Shown one piece after another: positions 1 through 5,169 of a stretch of DNA of 5,169 nt. The stretch lies in contig DCVH01000059.1 in assembly GCA_002327335.1 (NCBI GenBank), positions 1 through 5,169 of the forward strand, read 5' to 3'. Origin of the DNA: Patescibacteria group bacterium UBA2193 (lineage in GTDB: Bacteria; Patescibacteriota; Minisyncoccia; Moranbacterales; DUUL01). The position numbers and the translations under genes were made by a program. Under the pieces are notes generated by a model. That model was not told where the DNA came from, searched no databases, and saw nothing but the letters and a program-made list of their open reading frames with translations. Numbering within the stretch: position 1 is the first letter of the stretch; every line of letters starts with the position of its first letter.

Positions 1-1
1 G

Positions 2-478
2 AAGTGTTTGCTATGGGTGGTTGGTGAGGGGACCGAAAAACCATTCGTACGGATGGCGCAGAAACTCGGTGTTGATGGCCAGGTGATGTTTTGGGGGCCG
101 AGATCTGATGTGTTCAGGTTCATGTCGGGGGCCGATATTCTATTGCATCCTTCCTACCATGAATTGGCAGGAATGGTATTGCTGGAAGCCATGGCGGCTG
201 GATTGCCGATTCTGGTATCCGATGTATGCGGATATGCGTTTCATGTTGCCAAGGCAAAGGCCGGCCGATTAGTTTCGTCACCGTTTAAACAAAAAGAAAT
301 GAATGAAATATTAGAAAACATGTTGCGGATGTATAAAAATTCCAGTTGGAAGGTAAATGGAATGTCATATGTCGGCGAAAATGATTTAACCTCCCTGCCC
401 GAAAAGGCGGCGGATATCATAGATTCATTTTCAAAGTATCATCGTAGATACGTTGATTGTAAAAAATTCTCTCAGTAA
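2..478 (+). CDS. waaG: LPS core glucosyltransferase WaaG (RfaG), 3' part only
   Basis: C-terminal about 159 residues of a GT4-family (GT-B fold) glycosyltransferase; the reading frame is open at the left edge, so the true start lies upstream. WaaG transfers glucose from UDP-glucose to heptose of the LPS inner core at the cytoplasmic face of the inner membrane. Visible here are the start of the nucleotide-sugar domain (VVGEG), then GPRSDV, ADILLHPSYHE, and the GT4 EX7E motif with its two glutamates at bases 161-163 and 185-187. Next come AMAAGLPILVSDVCGYAF and the tail motif SLPEKAADII, which I recall as almost identical in E. coli WaaG and which separates it from generic GT4 enzymes. The family is about 370 residues long, so roughly 215 are missing. 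About 20 residues follow the last conserved motif. It is more GC-rich than the next two genes. A related core glycosyltransferase of the same subfamily is the only serious alternative. Confidence 0.9.
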   Translation, partial: KCLLWVVGEGTEKPFVRMAQKLGVDGQVMFWGPRSDVFRFMSGADILLHPSYHELAGMVLLEAMAAGLPILVSDVCGYAFHVAKAKAGRLVSSPFKQKEMNEILENMLRMYKNSSWKVNGMSYVGENDLTSLPEKAADIIDSFSKYHRRYVDCKKFSQ

Positions 479-547
479 ATAAGAAAAAACCCAGTTTATG
501 GTAAAATTTAAACAGAATTTCTTTCTATTTAAATAAGAACAAGACTC

Positions 548-1516
548 ATGGACAATTCAGGCAGGCTATTAAATATAAAATATATAATAAAAAATAGTCT
601 AAGTTCAGTAATATGCAATGATTATGTACTTCTTGACTTGCCTTATTATTCAAATATTGGTGACTCGCTAATTTGGAAGGGGACTGAATCGTTCTTGGCG
701 ACCCTTCCATATGCATGTATATATAGATCATCTATTGAAACATATATACCACCTGATATCGATAAAGATGTGATAATTTTATTGCATGGTGGTGGCAATT
801 TTGGAGATCTATGGCGTAGACACACTGAATTTGTTTTAAAGATTGTTGAAAGATTTTCTAATAATAGAATAGTCATCCTTCCTCAAACAGTTCACTATCA
901 AGATCAAACTATTATGATGAAAGATTCCTTGCAGTTAAGCATGCACCCCCGATTGAGCATTTGTGCAAGGGATTCCATGACTAAAGAGATTTTGGAAAAA
1001 TATTTTAGTAATCAAATTTTACTTGTTCCAGACATGGCATTTTTTATTTTTCCGAAAGACAATTCAGTTTGTAAATATAAAAAATTCGATAAAACTTTAT
1101 TTTTGTTTAGGAGAGATAAGGAGCTGCGGATTTTTAATGCTTTTGAAACGTTAAGAAAGCAAAAAAATAATGACGAAAAAGATTGGCCTGGAATGGAAAA
1201 AAAGCTTATTTATACAAAAATCCTTTTCAGACTAATTAAAGTTAGAAATAAATTTAAAAATAAAATAGTCGTATTTTATTTATCAAAGTTTATTGACTGG
1301 TATGCTCTAAAAATTCATATGCCGTTACTTTATAAAATTGGATTGAAGTTTATAAATAGCTACGAAAAAATATATTCAACACGACTCCATGGCGCAATCA
1401 TGGGAATTCTATTAAAAAAACATGTTATAATTTTTGATAATTCATATGGAAAAAATAAATCCTTTTATAATACTTGGCTTAATGGTTTTGAGTCTACCTA
1501 TTTGGTAGAAAAATGA
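548..1516 (+). CDS. Polysaccharide pyruvyl transferase family protein
   Basis: 322-residue protein of the polysaccharide pyruvyl transferase family (Pfam PF04230; relatives include CsaB, WcaK and ExoV). These enzymes transfer pyruvate from phosphoenolpyruvate to a sugar, usually as a ketal, although some members act otherwise. Motifs in order: NIGDSLIWKG near residues 36-45, the glycine-rich HGGGNFGDLW at 80-89, ILPQTVHYQD at 110-119, ARDS at 140-143, PDMAF at 161-165, STRLHGA at 277-283 and DNSYGKNKSFY at 297-307. This is the full family architecture, with an N-terminal Rossmann-like half and a C-terminal half carrying the RLHG signature. The ATG at 548 is chosen because it places NIGD at the usual depth; no good ribosome binding site precedes it. 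It lies 69 bases after waaG and 11 bases before the GT2 gene. The gene is very AT-rich, unlike waaG, which suggests acquisition as a cassette. The acceptor sugar cannot be read from the sequence. Confidence 0.85.
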   Translation: MDNSGRLLNIKYIIKNSLSSVICNDYVLLDLPYYSNIGDSLIWKGTESFLATLPYACIYRSSIETYIPPDIDKDVIILLHGGGNFGDLWRRHTEFVLKIVERFSNNRIVILPQTVHYQDQTIMMKDSLQLSMHPRLSICARDSMTKEILEKYFSNQILLVPDMAFFIFPKDNSVCKYKKFDKTLFLFRRDKELRIFNAFETLRKQKNNDEKDWPGMEKKLIYTKILFRLIKVRNKFKNKIVVFYLSKFIDWYALKIHMPLLYKIGLKFINSYEKIYSTRLHGAIMGILLKKHVIIFDNSYGKNKSFYNTWLNGFESTYLVEK

Positions 1517-1527
1517 GATGTTAAAGC

Positions 1528-2526
1528 ATGAAAGTTTCCGTTGTTGTTCCTGTTTATAGGGTTGAACCGTATATACGGCGCTGTTTTGCATCGATATTAG
1601 TGCAAACATATACAAAAATAGAGTGCATTTTTATCGATGATGGGTCTCCGGATAATTGTTATTCAATTCTAAAAAATTTAATTGCAGATTATTGTGGGCC
1701 CATAGAATTCAAGTTGATAAAACATGAAAAGAATATGGGGTTGTCGGTAGCGCGAAATACAGGGACTTTAGCCGCATCCGGAGATTATATTTTTTACCTA
1801 GATAGCGATGATGAAATTTCCGTTAATTGCATCCATGATTTAGTAGAATTGGCGCTTAAATATCCAGGTGTTGACATTGTACAGGGAAATACTAAAACGG
1901 TTCCGTTGCAAAGCAATGATTGGCGGGATATAAGGCTTAAACAGTTTCCTGAATATGTAGATGATCAAAAATGGATAGTGAATCATTGTTTTTCAAACCC
2001 CAAAATTCCAGTAAATTCATGGAACAAATTGATTTGTAAGAAATTTATTCTAGATAACAATCTATATTTTTATGAAAATATCATCCATGAAGATGAGCTT
2101 TGGATGTTTTATGTATCAAGAAATCTTGCCCGTATCAGTTTTACTGGAAAGTTTACATATATACATTATATAAATGCTGATTCAATAATGCAAAGTTCGA
2201 ATAATTATAAAAAAATTTATTCATTTTACAAGATTGTTGAACACTTGATCGGTGCAGGAACGGATCAATTATCGGGCCTGGAACGGCAGTATATCCTAAA
2301 GTCGTTAAGAAGTAATATGATTAAGGTGAATGTTGCTAGCAATGAAATAGAACTTGTATCACTCTATAGAAATTTAGCAAAAAAAATTTTTGTTCTTTCT
2401 TTGAGGAAATTTTTGATATTTGATTCCCTTGCAGTAGGTATTTTTCTCTTGCCAAGGTTTTTTTATTGTAGCTATTTTGGGAAAAAATTATCGAAAAATA
2501 TCATTAAGGTCGTGCCTTTTTTTTAG
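1528..2526 (+). CDS. GT2-family glycosyltransferase
   Basis: 332-residue GT-A fold glycosyltransferase of family 2. The N-terminus begins directly with the typical first strand (VSVVVPVYRVEPYIRRC, residues 3-19). Then come FIDDGSPDN (35-43), the nucleotide-sugar binding aspartates, GLSVARNTG (71-79), and the metal-binding DSDD (92-95). The segment NSWNKLI (163-169) and HEDELW (187-192), which probably carries the catalytic base, complete the family pattern. A hydrophobic, basic C-terminal stretch (about 287-330) probably associates with the inner membrane, as is common in this type. It is expected to add one sugar from a nucleotide-sugar donor to the LPS or polysaccharide intermediate; donor and linkage cannot be assigned. 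It starts 11 bases after the pyruvyl transferase stop, with only a weak GAG ribosome-binding remnant. Its AT-rich composition matches that gene, so the two probably form one transferred, co-transcribed pair. Confidence 0.9.
   Translation: MKVSVVVPVYRVEPYIRRCFASILVQTYTKIECIFIDDGSPDNCYSILKNLIADYCGPIEFKLIKHEKNMGLSVARNTGTLAASGDYIFYLDSDDEISVNCIHDLVELALKYPGVDIVQGNTKTVPLQSNDWRDIRLKQFPEYVDDQKWIVNHCFSNPKIPVNSWNKLICKKFILDNNLYFYENIIHEDELWMFYVSRNLARISFTGKFTYIHYINADSIMQSSNNYKKIYSFYKIVEHLIGAGTDQLSGLERQYILKSLRSNMIKVNVASNEIELVSLYRNLAKKIFVLSLRKFLIFDSLAVGIFLLPRFFYCSYFGKKLSKNIIKVVPFF
2506..2524 (+). terminator. Possible weak intrinsic terminator at the end of the GT2 gene
   Basis: AAGG (2506-2509) can pair with CCTT (2515-2518), with an added T-G wobble and a three-base loop, and a run of eight T (2517-2524) overlaps and follows the stem. 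It sits inside the last codons of the GT2 gene, just before a 103-base gap and a sharp rise in GC. The stem is only 4-5 pairs, so termination would be weak at best, and the T run also encodes the terminal Phe residues. Low confidence. Confidence 0.22.
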
Positions 2527-2615
2527 TTATAAATTTATTTCTAAAGTTCCCGGCATTTTTCTAAACTCTTTTTGTATCCTGTTTTTGGTATGTATTTCAA
2601 AATTAATTGGCAAAT

Positions 2616-2621
2616 AAAGGA
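2616..2621 (+). promoter_or_regulatory. Ribosome binding site of the Mur-ligase-like gene
   Basis: AAAGGA lies 8 bases before the ATG at 2630. This supports that ATG over the in-frame TTG at 2627, which would leave only 5 bases. It is the clearest Shine-Dalgarno-like site in the window; the other internal genes have weak or no such sites. Confidence 0.6.
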
Positions 2622-2629
2622 TTTATTTG

Positions 2630-3847
2630 ATGGGACTGAAAAAAATCATCCGGTTTTGCCTTAGGTTATGGAAGAGTCTATGGACCGCATTTCGTCGTTT
2701 TTGGTTTCTTTTTGGTGCGGATATTATTTCTGTTACAGGTAGTTGTGGCAAGACGAGTACGACCTTTTTCTTATCAAAGATTCTCTGTGACCAGGCACCT
2801 TGCTATGTGGGTATAAGAGAGAACAGTGCAAAGACTATTAAGAATAAACTTCGTAAAATTCGCACTCCCTATCGTTACTATCTTCAAGAGTCCGGCATAG
2901 CCTATCCTGGTGATATGAAGAAGATTGTTTCTAATTTGCGTCCAAATGTTGGTGTCGTTACGACAATTGGAAGAGATCATCACACAAGCTTTAGAACGCT
3001 GGAAGGTACCGCGGCTGAAAAGGGCATTTTGATTGAATCTTTGCCGAGGTCTGGGACCGCGGTGCTGAATGCGGACGATCCTTATGTGATGGGAATGAGG
3101 GGAAACACCAGGGCAAAGGTGCTGACCTATGGTTTGTCTGATGGCGCTGATGTTCAGGGAAGTGAAATTCATTCTGCATGGCCGAACCGTCTTTCTCTCT
3201 CTGTAAGGTATAAAGGAGAAATCGTTCGAATCGAAACGGGTCTGTTTGGTGATCTACTGGTCATTTCACTTTTGGCGGCGATTGCGGGAGGCCTGGCTCT
3301 CGGCGTTTCTCTTGAGCAATGTGCCATTTCTCTGCAGGGCGTTGAGTCATTTCCGGCGCGCCTTTCCATACATCGCAGTATGCAGGGGGGCTGGATTATT
3401 AAGGATACGGTCAAGGCGCCTTTTTGGAGCGTGGAACAGGTACTTCTTTTATTCAAGGACGCCGTCGCACCACGAAAAACGATCTTTTTGGGTTCATTTT
3501 CCGATACGCCGGGTTCGGATTCCAATAAGTATCGTCGGATGGCCAGGGTGGCCTTGGACGTCGCGGATCGAGTTGTTTTTGTGGGCGGAAAAGCTGGTTA
3601 TGTCAAAAAAATGCAGGATCCTTCGCTGGATGGGCGACTTTTTGTTTTTGAATCTCATCGGGAGGCCTGTTGGTTTTTAGCTTCCGACATGATTGAAAAT
3701 GAACTTGTTTTATTAAAATCTAATGTTAATTTTCATCTCGAAAGGCTAGTTTGCGGACAATATTCAGGGTTCAATTGCTGGAAGGATTCCTGTGAAAAAC
3801 AAATTGACTGCGAAGAGTGCTCTGAAAGTGGGTTGACACATGGTTAA
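2630..3847 (+). CDS. Stand-alone Mur-ligase-fold ATP-dependent ligase, no UDP-substrate domain
   Basis: 405-residue Mur-ligase-superfamily protein, most like the MurF central and C-terminal domains. Mur ligases activate a carboxylate as an acyl phosphate with ATP and couple it to an amine. Seen: P-loop TGSCGKTST (36-44), QESG (86-89) matching the metal-binding Glu region, TTIGRDHH (111-118) with the usual His, EKG (130-132) whose Lys sits where Mur ligases carry a carbamylated Lys, and NADDP (147-151). FPARLSIH (241-248) opens the C-terminal region; KDTVKAPF (258-265) replaces the MurF DDSYNANP-type motif; LGSFSDTPG (287-295) and LLKSNVNFHLERL (361-373) match the MurF ending. The N-terminal domain that binds UDP-MurNAc-peptide is absent: the P-loop begins at residue 36, after a basic, aromatic-rich segment (3-29) that could touch the membrane. 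The tail (375-397) holds five cysteines. It is therefore unlikely to be cell-wall MurF. CapB/PgsB-type ligases share the short N-terminus and are an alternative. Substrate unknown. Composition is more GC-rich than the two genes before it. Confidence 0.82.
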   Translation: MGLKKIIRFCLRLWKSLWTAFRRFWFLFGADIISVTGSCGKTSTTFFLSKILCDQAPCYVGIRENSAKTIKNKLRKIRTPYRYYLQESGIAYPGDMKKIVSNLRPNVGVVTTIGRDHHTSFRTLEGTAAEKGILIESLPRSGTAVLNADDPYVMGMRGNTRAKVLTYGLSDGADVQGSEIHSAWPNRLSLSVRYKGEIVRIETGLFGDLLVISLLAAIAGGLALGVSLEQCAISLQGVESFPARLSIHRSMQGGWIIKDTVKAPFWSVEQVLLLFKDAVAPRKTIFLGSFSDTPGSDSNKYRRMARVALDVADRVVFVGGKAGYVKKMQDPSLDGRLFVFESHREACWFLASDMIENELVLLKSNVNFHLERLVCGQYSGFNCWKDSCEKQIDCEECSESGLTHG

Positions 3848-3895
3848 TACTTATTTTTTCTTTTCCTATTCAACTAATTATACGTATTGAATATT

Positions 3896-5065
3896 ATGAA
3901 AAAAAAATCTTTTCTATTTGGTAGGATCGTTAAAAATATTCGCCTAGCTAAAATTAGGTTGCTTAAAACTCCAATTTTCATTGAATCTGGAAAAATCACA
4001 GAAAATTCGGTTTCTTTTTTAATTGAAAGGGATGGACTAAAAGAAAAATTATATTTGAAATCAAATCATGTGCGTTTTCAAAATAGCCCTGATGTACCAT
4101 TATTGATAGTATTGCTTCAGGCAATGAAGAGGAAAAGGAACATTTTTATCAGGGAAACCATCTCTAATGGTTTGATTGTTAATTTAATCCGTTATATGGA
4201 TATATTCTGCACTTGGCATTCTTCTTATCGACCCATTAAAATCCATGTCAATAACCCCCCTGGTCAATTTGAAAAAAACTCTTTCGAAAAATCACGGCGA
4301 GTAGGGGCGTTTTTTAGCGGCGGGGTCGATTCCTTTTATACCTTTTTTAAGCACAAAGATGAAATCACCGATTTGATTTTTGTGCATGGCTTTGATGTCC
4401 CATTGAGTTCGGTGGAACTGCGTCAGCAAATTCGCGAAATGGGTTCAAAAGTGGCCGCCGAATGGGGAAAAAGGTTTGTTGAAATTGAAACCAATGCCCG
4501 TGATATTCTTAAAGGGTGGGGACATTGGGGTTTTCATGCGCATGGCCTTGCGTTGGGCACGGTTGCCAGATCCCTTTCCGGTAGTTTTCAAAAAATTTTT
4601 ATTGCCAGCAGTACTTCCATAGATCAATTAAGGCCGTGGGGCTCACATCCGGAGTTGGATAATCTGTTGGGGGATAGGACAATAGAGATCATCCATGATG
4701 GAGTGCAAAAACACAGAAACGAAAAAATTGAATATAGTATCTCTTATCCTTTTTTCCTGGAAAATCTGCGGGTTTGCTATAAAAATCCGGGTGAAGCCTA
4801 TAATTGTTGCGAATGTGAAAAATGCTTGAGGACCATGACCACTCTTTATGCGTTGGGGTGTCTCGATAAAGCCATACGTTTTCCCAAGCCGTTAAATGCC
4901 CGGATGATAAGTAGGTTGGAATTGTCCGATGCTGGTCAGATTTCCTTTGTTAACTATGCAATAGCTAATTTACAGCTTTTGAGGGAAAATGGGATGGCAA
5001 ATTCCGAAGTCTACAATGCTTGGCATGACCTTCTGGCTAGATACGGACATAAAGAATTCCGGTAA
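3896..5065 (+). CDS. QueC-like PP-loop ATP pyrophosphatase of unknown substrate
   Basis: 389-residue protein with an N-type ATP pyrophosphatase domain in its C-terminal two thirds. The PP-loop is FFSGGVDS (139-146), followed by LIFVHGFD (160-167), FHAHGLALG (213-221), IASS (236-239) and PWGSHPELDNLLG (247-259). The cysteines C294, C304, C307 and C310, with R312 after them, reproduce the zinc-binding arrangement of QueC (7-cyano-7-deazaguanine synthase); C305 is an extra one. QueC-type enzymes adenylate a carboxylate and attack it with ammonia. QueC is about 220-230 residues, whereas this protein has about 130 extra N-terminal residues of no recognised family, and no queuosine gene is nearby, so a true QueC role is unlikely. 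The ATG at 3896 is preferred to an in-frame TTG at 3887; neither has a clear ribosome binding site. Nine A follow the ATG. It lies 48 bases after the Mur-ligase gene. I infer a role in modifying a sugar acid of the polysaccharide; this is unproven. Confidence 0.8.
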   Translation: MKKKSFLFGRIVKNIRLAKIRLLKTPIFIESGKITENSVSFLIERDGLKEKLYLKSNHVRFQNSPDVPLLIVLLQAMKRKRNIFIRETISNGLIVNLIRYMDIFCTWHSSYRPIKIHVNNPPGQFEKNSFEKSRRVGAFFSGGVDSFYTFFKHKDEITDLIFVHGFDVPLSSVELRQQIREMGSKVAAEWGKRFVEIETNARDILKGWGHWGFHAHGLALGTVARSLSGSFQKIFIASSTSIDQLRPWGSHPELDNLLGDRTIEIIHDGVQKHRNEKIEYSISYPFFLENLRVCYKNPGEAYNCCECEKCLRTMTTLYALGCLDKAIRFPKPLNARMISRLELSDAGQISFVNYAIANLQLLRENGMANSEVYNAWHDLLARYGHKEFR

Positions 5066-5169
5066 AAATAGATATAATATTGACTATTTTCTTTTTTTAA
5101 ATTCAACTCTTCCTTGGTACGCCTATTTTCCTAGAAGGTCGTTTATTTTTGTTAAGGTCATATTCTTTA

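Noticed and set aside
546..876. Minus-strand open frames of 61 and 76 codons opposite the pyruvyl transferase gene
   Set aside because: They lie wholly or largely antisense to a gene with strong family motifs, show no recognisable protein pattern and are mutually overlapping.
2774..3525. Minus-strand open frames of up to 132 codons opposite the Mur-ligase gene
   Set aside because: Composition is what antisense of a coding gene gives; no motifs, and the + strand frame carries a complete Mur-ligase motif series.
3246..3680. 144-codon + strand open frame in another frame inside the Mur-ligase gene
   Set aside because: Trp- and Arg-rich out-of-frame translation with no family signature; the conserved C-terminal Mur motifs run through the main frame without a break, so it is not a frameshift continuation.
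2630..3847. Assigning the gene as cell-wall murF
   Set aside because: The UDP-MurNAc-peptide binding N-terminal domain is absent, the DDSYNANP-type motif is altered, and the gene lies in a polysaccharide locus rather than a division and cell wall cluster.
4445..4627. 60-codon minus-strand open frame opposite the PP-loop gene
   Set aside because: Short, no motif, antisense to conserved PP-loop sequence.
5073..5085. TATAAT at 5073-5078 and TTGACT at 5080-5085 after the last gene
   Set aside because: Each resembles a promoter box but neither has a partner at 16-18 bases; the region is AT-rich enough for chance matches, and no gene start follows in the window.
5136..5160. AAGGTC repeated twice near the right end (5136-5141 and 5154-5159)
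   Set aside because: A six-base direct repeat is too short to distinguish from chance, with no associated element.

Overview
This window looks like part of a lipopolysaccharide (LPS) core or outer-polysaccharide assembly locus from a Gram-negative bacterium. The main evidence is the left-edge gene, whose C-terminal half closely resembles WaaG (RfaG), the LPS core heptosyl-I glucosyltransferase. That family is typical of Proteobacteria and Desulfobacterota. The sequence alone does not allow a genus call. All five genes are on the + strand and occupy nearly the whole window, with only short AT-rich gaps between them. No RNA gene, insertion sequence, CRISPR array or integrase was seen.

Layout: (1) positions 2-478, the 3' part of waaG, cut by the window edge; (2) 548-1516, a polysaccharide pyruvyl transferase family protein; (3) 1528-2526, a GT2 (GT-A fold) glycosyltransferase, 11 bases downstream and probably co-transcribed; (4) 2630-3847, a stand-alone Mur-ligase-fold protein without the usual UDP-substrate domain and with a cysteine-rich tail; (5) 3896-5065, a PP-loop ATP pyrophosphatase with a QueC-like four-cysteine zinc site on a much longer chain than QueC. 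The gaps 479-547, 2527-2629, 3848-3895 and 5066-5169 are AT-rich. I see no convincing promoter in any of them, and no gene start at the right end.

Base composition is mosaic. waaG and the Mur-ligase gene are moderately GC-rich, while the pyruvyl transferase and GT2 genes are strongly AT-rich. This is common in LPS and capsule loci where cassettes for variable sugars are exchanged.

A working picture: WaaG starts the outer core on heptose, the GT2 enzyme adds a further sugar, and the pyruvyl transferase adds a pyruvate ketal, which leaves a carboxylate on the glycan. Genes 4 and 5 both belong to ATP-dependent carboxylate-activating superfamilies that form C-N bonds: Mur ligases through acyl phosphates and QueC-type PP-loop enzymes through acyl adenylates. 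Their adjacency inside an LPS locus is the most interesting thing here. It suggests an undescribed or poorly described amide-forming decoration of a sugar acid, or of a precursor. That function is inference; the fold assignments are well supported by motifs.
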